Shown here in pieces: positions 1-5,790 of a stretch of DNA of 6,710 bases. The notes under the pieces were generated by a model. It was given only the letters and a program-made list of their open reading frames with translations. It had not been told where the DNA came from and did not search any database. The first letter of the stretch is position 1; each line of letters begins with the position of its first letter. Source of the DNA: Microcoleaceae cyanobacterium UBA11344 (GTDB lineage Bacteria; Cyanobacteriota; Cyanobacteriia; Cyanobacteriales; Microcoleaceae); assembly GCA_003483675.1 (NCBI GenBank), contig DMYK01000105.1, forward strand, positions 3,697-10,406. Reading direction: 5' to 3'. A program made the position numbers and the translations under genes.

Positions 1-540
1 GTGACAACTATTGGGGTGATTATAGCGCTAAATATTGGATTCGGGATGTACTACAAAACTCCAGTAGGTCATCTGCAAGTTGATAAGATGATGATGAAGG
101 CGCCGATTTTTGGAGATTTGCTGGAAAAATCGGCGGTGGCTCGATTTTGTGTCATATTTGGGTCCCTGACGCGATCGGGAGTGCCGATTCTCAACTCTTT
201 GGAAATTGTGCGAGATGTGGCCGGGAATCAGGCCATCTCAAATGCGATCGAATATGCAAGGAATGAAATTCAAGGCGGCGGCATGATCAGTATTGCTTTG
301 CAAGAACAGAAAGTTTTCCCTTCTTTGGCAATTCAAATGATCGCAATTGGCGAAGAAACTGGGGAACTTGACAAGATGCTGGTGAAAGTTGGCGCTTTCT
401 ACGAAACTGAGGTGGAAGAGGCTGTAAAAGGACTCACGAGTATGCTAGAGCCACTGATGATTGTGGTGGTAGGTGGTATCGTAGGTTCGATTTTGCTGTC
501 TATGTATCTGCCGATGTTCGCAGTGTTCCAAAAGATGTAA
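1..540 (+). CDS. pilC: Type IV pilus assembly inner-membrane protein PilC, C-terminal part (5' end outside window)
   Basis: This is the C-terminal 179 residues of a PilC/GspF-type protein, the polytopic inner-membrane platform of the type IV pilus, which works with the PilB and PilT ATPases. Visible features are the end of a membrane segment (about residues 3-17), then the second T2SSF domain (about 46-170). That domain has the family's 'ARFCVIFGSLTRSGVPI' helix (47-63), the conserved 'GEETGELDKML' segment (117-127), and a last hydrophobic helix preceded by E150-P151 and ending near 'YLPMF' (169-173). Full-length family members have about 400 residues with two such domains, so the first domain must lie upstream of base 1. 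The GTG at base 1 is therefore probably an internal Val codon and not the start. In cyanobacteria pilC usually follows pilB and pilT, and the encoded machine serves twitching motility, phototaxis and DNA uptake. Family assignment is firm; the choice of PilC over a GspF paralog rests on the cyanobacterial context. Confidence 0.9.
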   Translation: MTTIGVIIALNIGFGMYYKTPVGHLQVDKMMMKAPIFGDLLEKSAVARFCVIFGSLTRSGVPILNSLEIVRDVAGNQAISNAIEYARNEIQGGGMISIALQEQKVFPSLAIQMIAIGEETGELDKMLVKVGAFYETEVEEAVKGLTSMLEPLMIVVVGGIVGSILLSMYLPMFAVFQKM

Positions 541-556
541 ACAACAGTCTGTTGTT
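540..556. repeat. Short perfect palindrome overlapping the pilC stop codon
   Basis: Eight-base arms AACAACAG and CTGTTGTT are separated by a single T, beginning at the last base of the pilC stop codon. As RNA it could form a stem of about 7 bp with a 3-nt loop. It is AT-rich and has no clean U-tract directly behind it, so it is a weak terminator at best. It could also be a protein-binding site. The symmetry is seen in the sequence; the role is unknown. Confidence 0.45.
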
Positions 557-596
557 ATCGGTTATTTGTTATTTGTTATTGGTTCTTGGTGATTAG
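555..596 (+). repeat. Heptamer tandem array, left arm (about six TTATTNG-like units)
   Basis: Six consecutive 7-base units follow a TTATT(T/G)G pattern: TTATCGG, TTATTTG, TTATTTG, TTATTGG, TTCTTGG and TGATTAG. Short tandem heptamers of this sort are common between cyanobacterial genes. The array faces a second array of complementary sense (606-654), so together they form an imperfect inverted repeat with a loop of about 9 nt. Confidence 0.75.
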
Positions 597-605
597 AAGA
601 GTGCG

Positions 606-654
606 AATAACTAATAACTAATAACCAGTAACCAATAACTAATGACTAATTACC
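606..654 (+). repeat. Heptamer tandem array, right arm (seven AATAACY-like units)
   Basis: Seven consecutive 7-base units run AATAACT, AATAACT, AATAACC, AGTAACC, AATAACT, AATGACT and AATTACC. Read on the minus strand these are GTTATT-type heptamers, the same family as the left arm at 555-596. The pair can fold into one long, AT-rich, imperfect hairpin in the pilC 3' spacer. It may act as a transcript end or stabiliser for pilC, or be a passive repeat. Confidence 0.75.
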
Positions 655-689
655 CAGTCCTGCCTGACTTCTTCTATACTTGATTTAAA

Positions 690-1274
690 ATGTCGGTTAA
701 AAAATCACATTACGAAGCTTTACTAGCACAATACAGCGAATCTTCTGCCGCGATCGCGCTGCTGAAGAAGTATCGGCTTTACATGGAAATGATTCCGAGT
801 ATTCGCCGCGCTAACGAGAGTTTAATTGCGATTCCTTTGCCAATTGCGCGGCTGCGGGAGGGGGTTTCCTATGCTCTAAGCAGTGGCGCTAGCATATCGC
901 CAGGACAAGCTGTTTGTTTGCCCTGTGATTTGGCAATTTTGATGTGCGATCCTGAATGGAAAGTTAAAATTGGGGTGGAAATTTTGATTTTTATTCATCG
1001 CCCCGGTGAGGATTTTTCTGAGTTACTCGGCCGCTGGCGGCAGTGTCAGGTTTGGCTGGATAAAGGTTATGAGTGGGTGATGCCGCACCGCTACAGGCAT
1101 ATTTTCAGCGATGAAGCTGAGGCTGTTCATCCTTTATTTGTGTTGTTTGACGAAACTCCCGATCGCATTCAGCGCGGTTTGATGGCTGCTGGTTTGCCGT
1201 TTGTGGTGGAAAGTTTGAGTTTTGTGAATGAGGAGGAATTGGCAGAACAAGAATGTGTAGATTCTGAAGAGTAG
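690..1274 (+). CDS. Hypothetical protein, 194 aa, with faint Uma2-like features
   Basis: I do not recognise this protein with certainty. It is soluble, with no signal peptide or membrane helix, and its C-terminus is acidic (about residues 179-194). The middle resembles the Uma2 (DUF820, PD-(D/E)XK-like) fold. 'CDLAIL' (79-84) sits where Uma2 has P-D-V-A-V, 'VEILIF' (96-101) where it has V-E-V-L-S, and 'KGYEWVMP' (125-132) where it has G-V-x-E-Y-W-L-V-D-P. D80 and E97 would match the acidic catalytic residues, but I find no clear equivalent of the catalytic lysine, so it may be an inactive or very divergent relative. The next gene (1426) is a clearer Uma2 member, which makes the resemblance more interesting without proving it. 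The ATG at 690 has no Shine-Dalgarno sequence; a TATACT (675-680) lies only 9 nt upstream. Coding is supported by length, a HIP1 site inside and normal composition; function is unknown. Confidence 0.7.
   Translation: MSVKKSHYEALLAQYSESSAAIALLKKYRLYMEMIPSIRRANESLIAIPLPIARLREGVSYALSSGASISPGQAVCLPCDLAILMCDPEWKVKIGVEILIFIHRPGEDFSELLGRWRQCQVWLDKGYEWVMPHRYRHIFSDEAEAVHPLFVLFDETPDRIQRGLMAAGLPFVVESLSFVNEEELAEQECVDSEE
750..757. repeat. HIP1 octamer GCGATCGC (first of six)
   Basis: The highly iterated palindrome of cyanobacterial genomes. Further exact copies start at 2573, 3086, 3891, 4338 and 6002, all within genes. The density supports a cyanobacterial origin for the whole window, including the AIM24 operon, and argues against recent transfer from outside the phylum. 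Confidence 0.9.
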
Positions 1275-1320
1275 GGAGTATGGGTGAAGAAAGTTACGAA
1301 TTTTAGGGGCTGGTGCGATC

Positions 1321-1357
1321 GATTTTAGATTAAAGATTGAAGATTTTAGATTAAAGA
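1321..1357 (+). repeat. Direct repeat, two copies of a 16-mer with 21-base period
   Basis: GATTTTAGATTAAAGA occurs exactly at 1321-1336 and 1342-1357, separated by TTGAA. The two copies lie directly upstream of the possible -35 element of the Uma2-family gene. They may be a short tandem duplication of the kind common in cyanobacterial spacers, or paired binding sites for a regulator. Only the repetition itself is seen. Confidence 0.7.
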
Positions 1358-1358
1358 A

Positions 1359-1389
1359 TTGACCCCACGGATCAATTTGTTCCTATGAT
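1359..1389 (+). promoter_or_regulatory. Possible sigma70-type promoter for the Uma2-family gene
   Basis: TTGACC (1359-1364) and TATGAT (1384-1389) match the -35 and -10 consensus at five of six bases each. The 19-base spacing is slightly long. The start codon follows at 1426, leaving a leader of about 30 nt. No terminator is obvious after the gene ending at 1274, so read-through from there is also possible. Confidence 0.35.
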
Positions 1390-1425
1390 AAAATTGTAAA
1401 CAATAGCTCCGATCGCCCTAAAATT

Positions 1426-2229
1426 ATGTCGGAAACATTAATTGACATAGGTCTGCCCCCCGCATTTCCAGATCATACACAACTTCCTGAGTCTGACGGT
1501 ACTTTCGTGAAAAATTTTCAGGAGCATCCTCAAAGCATAATTCTCACCGATTCCATCGGGCCTGTTTTGCAACAGCGACATCCCGACGGACGCTACTGCA
1601 TAGGACAAGATTGTGGTATTTATTGGCGAGAAACTGAACCACCGGAACGAGGGGCAGAAGCTCCTGACTGGTTCTACGCCCCGAATGTTTCAGCACGCCC
1701 GGAACAGGGAAAATATCGCCGTTCTTACGTGCTGTGGCGAGAACATTTTGCACCTTTAATTGCTTTGGAATTTGCCAGCGGAAATGGCAATGAAGAACGG
1801 GATGCCACTCCTCTGTTGATGACTGATGAAGGAGAAGTGCAAAAACCGGGTAAGTTTTGGGTTTACGAGCAAATTATTCGCATTCCTTACTACGGCATTT
1901 ATGAGATGAGCAATGATCGATTAGAAGTCTATCATTTGAGAGACTTGTCTTATCACAAACTAGAACCTAATCAACGGGGTCACTATCCGATTGAACCATT
2001 AGAAATTGAGTTGGGACTTTGGCAGGGAAGTTATCAAAATCAAACGCAACTTTGGTTGCGATGGTGGGATAATCACGGGAATTTGTTATTAATTGGTGAC
2101 GAAAGAGCTGAACTTGAAAAACTGAGAACTGAACAGGAGCGTCAGCGTGCTGAACGGGCGGAACAAAAAGCGGCGCGACTTGCAGAGCGGCTGCTAGCAA
2201 TGGGTATTGATCCTGATGCAGATGATTAA
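1426..2229 (+). CDS. Uma2-family (DUF820) putative endonuclease with C-terminal coiled coil
   Basis: This 267-aa protein belongs to the Uma2/DUF820 family, a PD-(D/E)XK-like fold greatly expanded in filamentous cyanobacteria, usually annotated as putative restriction endonuclease and still of unknown biological role. The fold spans about residues 30-205. Expected active-site residues are present: D81 in 'APDWFYAP' (79-86), E115 in 'IALEFAS' (112-118) and K143 in 'GKFWVYEQ' (142-149), followed by the 'PYYGIYE' segment (154-160) that replaces the usual E-Y-W-L-V-D-P. A charged heptad-like helix (about 226-258, rich in E, R, A and L) and an acidic end 'GIDPDADD' form the coiled-coil tail typical of this subgroup, probably for oligomerisation. 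The ATG at 1426 lacks a clear Shine-Dalgarno sequence, which is common in cyanobacteria. The gene ends facing the oxidoreductase gene, with a hairpin between them. Nuclease activity is inferred from the family, not shown. Confidence 0.87.
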   Translation: MSETLIDIGLPPAFPDHTQLPESDGTFVKNFQEHPQSIILTDSIGPVLQQRHPDGRYCIGQDCGIYWRETEPPERGAEAPDWFYAPNVSARPEQGKYRRSYVLWREHFAPLIALEFASGNGNEERDATPLLMTDEGEVQKPGKFWVYEQIIRIPYYGIYEMSNDRLEVYHLRDLSYHKLEPNQRGHYPIEPLEIELGLWQGSYQNQTQLWLRWWDNHGNLLLIGDERAELEKLRTEQERQRAERAEQKAARLAERLLAMGIDPDADD

Positions 2230-2259
2230 GTAAGCCAACCTAACAAAACAGAATATTCA

Positions 2260-2290
2260 GATATCCGACTTCTTCAAGAAGTCGGGTATC
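2260..2290. terminator. Strong palindrome between convergent genes, probable bidirectional terminator or dispersed repeat
   Basis: The arms 2260-2274 and 2276-2290 are complementary over 15 positions, with one G-T wobble, centred on base 2275. A hairpin would have 13-14 bp and a 3-5 nt loop. The core CCGACTTCTT...AAGAAGTCGG is of a type I recall as frequent in cyanobacterial spacers. It sits between the ends of the Uma2-family gene (+) and the oxidoreductase gene (-), the right place for a shared terminator. No T-run directly follows on the plus side, though; the nearest is at 2310-2314. It may be a mobile palindromic repeat that also ends transcription. Confidence 0.6.
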
Positions 2291-2317
2291 TAATAGATAA
2301 TGTAATTGATTTTTAGC

Positions 2318-3334
2318 TTACTTGACAAATTGGGGCATGATTTCAGCGGCGGTGAATAAGCCGGAAATGCCTTTTCTTTGCAGCATGATCCCTGCTTTCA
2401 GATAACCGAAAGCTGGGCCGCAAACATTGGCTGCCATGCTGGTTTCATCGCCTAAAGTAAAGGTGTGAGTCGAGATTTTGCCCTCGAAAGTGCGGCCGGT
2501 AATTTGGACGTTGGTGCTCAGGGGTTTTTTGGCATTTCGGGTATCGACGATGCCGCCGACTGTGACTCGATCGCGATCGCAAATTCCGGCCAATTCCAAC
2601 ATAATATCATCGGCGTGTTCCATATTTTCCAGCTTCAATAAACCGTCGGTGCTATCTAACAGTGCTTCCACTTCTGCATCAGTCATTGCTTGGGCTTTTG
2701 GTACGTCATAACCGGGCAAATGTGCGATGTCTTCGCGAATCGTGGCTCGATAAGCTTCCCAATTAGCAATTCCGACTCCAAAGGTGATTTTAACGCTGTG
2801 AACTTCTGCGTAACTTTGAGCGGCTAATGCTGCTGCTGCTGTTAGTAACCCAGGTGTTGCACCGCAGCCTGTCATGTAGGTAATTCCTGCTGCTTGAAGT
2901 TCGGATTTCATGGCGAGAATTTGTTCAACGGCGCTGGTGCGTTTGATGGCATCAACTAATACTCCTTTCCAGCCGGATTCGATAAATTGTCTGGCTACAG
3001 ATGCCATGAATGTGTTGGGAAGATTTGGTAATGCTAGGAAATAGCCGTCTACTCCTTGGGCTGTTTGGATGAGATCTTGAATACTGCGATCGCTCAAAAT
3101 TCCCCCAGGTTCCAAATAACCTAATGAACCTTGAGACTTGTAAATTGCCTCGCATTTCTGGGAATTTAAGCCTTCTAGGGCATAAGCGTAACCTTTTTGA
3201 TCGGCGGCGGCTACCCAGAGCATTTCGCGTTTGGGAGCGAGTAACCGGGCGGCGGCTTGGCCGAGTCCGCCGTAGCCGAGCACGCCTACTCGAATTGGTT
3301 GGTTAATTAAATCTGTGACTTGTTGTATATTCAC
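2318..3334 (-). CDS. Saccharopine-dehydrogenase-like NAD(P)-binding oxidoreductase
   Basis: The protein has 338 residues and begins with a Rossmann dinucleotide-binding motif, '[13 protein letters not shown]' (16-28; GxGxxG at 20-25). The N-terminal half (about 14-165) looks like the NAD(P) domain of the GFO/IDH or saccharopine-dehydrogenase-like group. Its '[16 protein letters not shown]' stretch (154-169) resembles the G-x-x-P-G loop that precedes the long helix in saccharopine and carboxynorspermidine dehydrogenases. The second half (about 175-300) would be the substrate domain, followed by a return helix rich in small residues (300-318). Known relatives act on amino-acid-derived imines, but the substrate here cannot be read from sequence, and cyanobacterial copies are generally annotated only as 'saccharopine dehydrogenase-like oxidoreductase'. 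Translation appears to start at GTG (3334-3332); a weak AAGAAAG lies about 5 nt upstream and no in-frame ATG is close by (the next Met is residue 38). It is transcribed alone, away from the AIM24 operon. Confidence 0.82.
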   Translation of the reverse strand: MNIQQVTDLINQPIRVGVLGYGGLGQAAARLLAPKREMLWVAAADQKGYAYALEGLNSQKCEAIYKSQGSLGYLEPGGILSDRSIQDLIQTAQGVDGYFLALPNLPNTFMASVARQFIESGWKGVLVDAIKRTSAVEQILAMKSELQAAGITYMTGCGATPGLLTAAAALAAQSYAEVHSVKITFGVGIANWEAYRATIREDIAHLPGYDVPKAQAMTDAEVEALLDSTDGLLKLENMEHADDIMLELAGICDRDRVTVGGIVDTRNAKKPLSTNVQITGRTFEGKISTHTFTLGDETSMAANVCGPAFGYLKAGIMLQRKGISGLFTAAEIMPQFVK

Positions 3335-3436
3335 TGGACTTTCTTGATATCGGACAACCTTTCATTATCGGTCAATCGGGTACAAATGAGAAATATATTT
3401 AGATTCTGTTTGATTTTAATAGAGAATTTATTAAAT

Positions 3437-3485
3437 GAACCGCAGAGAGCGCAGAGTTCCCAGAGGGGAGAGCAAAGGAGAAGTA
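3437..3485. repeat. Intergenic 'CGCAGAG' purine-rich repeat
   Basis: The segment contains CCGCAGAGAGCGCAGAG followed by CCCAGAGGGGAGAG and AAAGGAGAAG. It resembles the dispersed 'cgcagag-gcgcagag-acacagagg' intergenic repeat that I recall from many cyanobacterial and some proteobacterial genomes. It lies in the 276-base spacer 3335-3610 between the divergent oxidoreductase and AIM24 genes. That spacer otherwise holds AT-rich promoter-like DNA and no credible gene. Other genomic copies would confirm the assignment. Confidence 0.5.
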
Positions 3486-3534
3486 CCAATTTATTAGAGT
3501 TGAGAATACGAACTTAGAAAAATTTGTATATTTT

Positions 3535-3543
3535 TGTTAAAAT
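3535..3543 (+). promoter_or_regulatory. Possible extended -10 promoter of the AIM24 operon
   Basis: TGTTAAAAT combines a TGn extension with a TAAAAT -10 element, 67 bases upstream of the first AIM24 start codon. The matching -35 region (TTAGAA, 3514-3519) is poor. A second candidate -35, TTGGCA (3565-3570), has no good partner. This is the best promoter candidate in the spacer, but the evidence is only motif similarity in AT-rich DNA. Confidence 0.28.
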
Positions 3544-3598
3544 CTGTCCTTAACTCAAAAAATTTTGGCAAAATTGTATTCTATTCAATAGTCTCTAC

Positions 3599-3603
3599 AG
3601 GAG
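3599..3603 (+). promoter_or_regulatory. Shine-Dalgarno AGGAG deciding the GTG start at 3611
   Basis: AGGAG ends 7 nt before the GTG at 3611, which is ideal spacing. It supports GTG as the true start of the first AIM24 gene, giving an N-terminus (M-K-Y-K-I) that lines up with those of the other two copies. Confidence 0.75.
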
Positions 3604-3610
3604 ATTCCCT

Positions 3611-4282
3611 GTGAAATATAAAATTCGCTATAAACCGTCCTTTGCGGCTATTTTCGTGACCCTCGCCCCAGGTGAAAGCATCACCGCCGAAGCGGGTGCA
3701 ATGACTAGCATGGATGGTCAACTCTCGATGAAAACTGAATTTTCAGGTGGCTTCTTCTCTGCATTAATGAAAAAGTTTTTTGGTGGTGAATCTTTGTTTG
3801 TCAATAGATTCATCAATCCAACTCAATCACATCTCCAAGTTGTCCTAACTCAACCTACAATTGGCGATATAGAAGCCATAGAATTACAGAGCGATCGCCA
3901 AATTTGTTTTCAATCCGGCGCTTATATTGCTCATACAAAAGGGCTAAAAATTGGCGTAGGATGGGCTGGTTTTGCCAGTTGGTTTGCTGGCGAAGGACTG
4001 TTCAAATTAAAAGCCAGCAGTAACGGTAAAGGAGTCGTTTTTTTTGGTGCCTATGGCGGCATTACCAAGAAAACAATTACAGGGGATTTCGTGGTTGATA
4101 GCGGTCATTTAGTAGCCTATGAACCAGGAATTAAAATGAGTGTTGGTATGGCAGGAGGCTTATTTGGTTCAATCACTTCAGGTGAAGGATTTGTGAATAA
4201 GCTTTCCGGGAAAGGAGATATTTATTTACAGTCTCGTAGCATTGATGGTTTAGTTAAGTTTTTACGTCCCAAATTATTTTGA
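3611..4282 (+). CDS. AIM24 family protein, copy 1 of 3
   Basis: This 223-aa protein belongs to the AIM24 family (TIGR00266-like, related by fold to TRAP-like beta proteins). It is named after a yeast mitochondrial protein needed for inner-membrane organisation; bacterial function is unknown. Family landmarks are 'AEAGAM' (26-31), 'GGESLF' (58-63), 'AGEGLF' (126-131), 'GAYGG' (146-150), 'VDSGHLVAYE' (162-171) and 'SGEGFV' (190-195). It has no signal peptide; glycine-rich, beta-strand-forming sequence runs throughout. A basic end, 'FLRPKLF', closes it. It departs from copies 2 and 3 at several consensus sites, for example 'WAGFASWFAGEG' in place of 'FQGFKSLFSGES', so it is the most diverged of the three. 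It starts with GTG behind a good AGGAG. It is the first gene of the operon, 22 bp ahead of copy 2. A run of eight T (4038-4045) inside the gene is a possible slippage site. The family call is firm; the cellular role is open. Confidence 0.9.
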   Translation: MKYKIRYKPSFAAIFVTLAPGESITAEAGAMTSMDGQLSMKTEFSGGFFSALMKKFFGGESLFVNRFINPTQSHLQVVLTQPTIGDIEAIELQSDRQICFQSGAYIAHTKGLKIGVGWAGFASWFAGEGLFKLKASSNGKGVVFFGAYGGITKKTITGDFVVDSGHLVAYEPGIKMSVGMAGGLFGSITSGEGFVNKLSGKGDIYLQSRSIDGLVKFLRPKLF

Positions 4283-4304
4283 TTTTGCAATAGAGGCAAC
4301 AATA

Positions 4305-4982
4305 ATGGAGATCCAAATTTTGCAGCAACCTGATTGTGCGATCGCCCACATCACTTTCAATGCTAGTGAAGAATTAGTGGCAGAAGCAGGTGCAATGATT
4401 GCCATGTCTGGCCACATTAATGTTAGCACTACTCTGCGACAAGGTAAAGGCGGCGGCATTTTAGGTGGAGTTAAACGAATGTTAGGAGGAGAGTCACTAT
4501 TTCTAAGTGTCTTTCGTTCTCCTACTGCTGGCTGTGAATTATTTTTAGCCCCAAAACTTCTCGGTGATATCGTTCATTATCAAGTGTCTAATGTGGGGTT
4601 GGTAGTACAGGCAACTTCTTATTTAGCTAGTAGTTCTAATGTCAATATTGATTTAGGGTTTCAAGGTTTTAAATCATTGTTTTCTGGAGAATCAATTTTT
4701 TGGTTAGATATCAGCGGCAAAGGCGATTTACTTCTGAATTCTTTTGGGGCAATTTATGAAATTGAAGTGGCTGGCGAATATGTGGTAGACACTGGCCATA
4801 TTGTCGCCTTTGAAAAAACGCTAAACTTTACAATTGGCAAACCTGGTTCTAGCTGGATAGGTGCTTTTCTAGGCGGTGAAGGATTAGTTTGTCGATTTAA
4901 AGGAAAAGGGAAATTATTTTGCCAAACTCACAATGCTTCGGCTTTTGGTAAATTAGTTGGCTCGCAATTACCGCCTAGATAA
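4305..4982 (+). CDS. AIM24 family protein, copy 2 of 3
   Basis: This 225-aa paralog of its neighbours carries the same landmarks in the same order: 'AEAGAM' (26-31), 'GGESLF' (61-66), 'FQGFKSLFSGESIF' (119-132), 'SFGAI' (146-150), 'VDTGHIVAFE' (161-170) and 'GGEGLVCRF' (190-198). It shares more wording with copy 3 than with copy 1, suggesting that copies 2 and 3 parted later. A glycine-rich stretch 'GKGGGILGG' (47-55) precedes the first GGESLF motif. Cysteines at 11, 77, 196 and 206 are worth noting; the one in 'LVCRF' is also in copy 3 but not in copy 1. The ATG at 4305 has AGAGG (4292-4296) 8 nt upstream. The start is 22 bp after copy 1 and the end 31 bp before copy 3, as expected for co-transcription. 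The protein is probably cytosolic and oligomeric, judged from the family; no catalytic motif is apparent. Confidence 0.9.
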   Translation: MEIQILQQPDCAIAHITFNASEELVAEAGAMIAMSGHINVSTTLRQGKGGGILGGVKRMLGGESLFLSVFRSPTAGCELFLAPKLLGDIVHYQVSNVGLVVQATSYLASSSNVNIDLGFQGFKSLFSGESIFWLDISGKGDLLLNSFGAIYEIEVAGEYVVDTGHIVAFEKTLNFTIGKPGSSWIGAFLGGEGLVCRFKGKGKLFCQTHNASAFGKLVGSQLPPR

Positions 4983-5013
4983 TAGATCACTGTAAAATCA
5001 TGGAGAAATAACA

Positions 5014-5712
5014 ATGACGACAAATCAAATTGATTATACCATTGAGCATTCACCTTCCTATGCTTCATTACGATTAGACCTTAAGAAAAATGCAACTGTT
5101 TTTGTCGAATCAGGAGCAATGGCAGCAATGGACTCTTGCATCAAAATGAAATCGAAAGTGCCAGGGGGATTAATGAAAGGAATTGGTCGAATGTTAGGAG
5201 GTGAATCGCTATTTGTAAGTGAATTTACCGCGACCGGAAAACCGGGGCAATTGTTTGTTTCCCCAGGAGTTCCTGGAGATATTCAGCATTATTATCTGAA
5301 TGGTAATAGCTTAATCGTTCAATCTTCCGGGTTTGTTGCCTCTAGTCCTACGGTCACTATTGACACAAAATTTCAAGGCTTTAAAGGCTTTTTTAGTGGC
5401 GAATCACTGTTTTTAATCAAAGCTAGTGGCAGTGGTGATTTTTGGTTTTCTTCCTACGGTGCAATTGTTGAAATTCCCGTTGATGGCGATTATGTTGTAG
5501 ATACTGGTTACATTGTCGCTTTTGAAGATACTCTTAATTATCATGTGGAAATAATGGGCGGTTTATCTTTTAAAAATCTGAAAACTGGGATTTTAGGCGG
5601 TGAAGGATTGGTTTGTCGCTTCCAAGGTCAAGGTCGCCTGTGGATACAGTCGCGCAATCTGCTTCCTTTGCTCAATTTCTTAAATTCTTTCCGTCCAGTT
5701 AAAAGCGGTTAA
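5014..5712 (+). CDS. AIM24 family protein, copy 3 of 3
   Basis: This 232-aa protein is the longest of the three. Landmarks are 'VESGAM' (31-36, replacing AEAGAM), 'GGESLF' (62-67), 'FQGFKGFFSGESLF' (120-133), 'SYGAI' (147-151), 'VDTGYIVAFE' (162-171) and 'GGEGLVCRF' (195-203). The N-terminus is about five residues longer than in the other copies. The loop before the last motif (about 181-194, 'GGLSFKNLKTGIL') is also a few residues longer, the only notable insertion among the paralogs. The ATG at 5014 has GGAG (5002-5005) 8 nt upstream. That RBS is itself part of a tiny ATG-GAG-AAA-TAA reading frame (5000-5011), which is probably chance. It is the last gene of the operon; only a weak hairpin follows it. 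No enzymatic residues can be named with confidence, and a structural or membrane-associated scaffold role is only a guess from the yeast namesake. Confidence 0.9.
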   Translation: MTTNQIDYTIEHSPSYASLRLDLKKNATVFVESGAMAAMDSCIKMKSKVPGGLMKGIGRMLGGESLFVSEFTATGKPGQLFVSPGVPGDIQHYYLNGNSLIVQSSGFVASSPTVTIDTKFQGFKGFFSGESLFLIKASGSGDFWFSSYGAIVEIPVDGDYVVDTGYIVAFEDTLNYHVEIMGGLSFKNLKTGILGGEGLVCRFQGQGRLWIQSRNLLPLLNFLNSFRPVKSG

Positions 5713-5790
5713 GGTGACTTTTGTTCTGATTAATCTTTTGGTTGATATTTCCTATGCTTTCTTTGACCCTCGAATTCAATATCGTTAAAC

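Noticed and set aside
1544..1753. 69-aa open frame on - inside the Uma2-family gene
   Set aside because: It is antisense to a well-supported gene, with low-complexity composition and no independent evidence of translation.
1426..2229. Restriction-modification or defence system built on the Uma2 gene
   Set aside because: No methylase, specificity or antitoxin-like partner is present; Uma2 genes are very numerous in these genomes without such links.
2478..2711. 77-aa Ser-rich open frame on + inside the oxidoreductase gene
   Set aside because: It is an antisense shadow of a conserved Rossmann enzyme; its Ser/Thr-rich content reflects reverse-complement codons.
3332..3410. Promoter of the oxidoreductase gene on - (TTGACC near 3375)
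   Set aside because: A TTGACC-like -35 is present, but no acceptable -10 lies at 16-19 bases.
3320..3517. 65-aa open frame on + across the oxidoreductase/AIM24 spacer
   Set aside because: It overlaps the start of the oxidoreductase gene, runs through the CGCAGAG repeat, has no RBS and no protein-like pattern.
4274..4459. 61-aa open frame on - over the start of AIM24 copy 2
   Set aside because: It is antisense to a family-conserved gene, with no RBS and no recognisable features.
5729..5746. Hairpin ATTAATC-TTTT-GGTTGAT after the AIM24 operon as a terminator
   Set aside because: The stem is only 7 bp with two G-T pairs and no U-tract; too weak to call.
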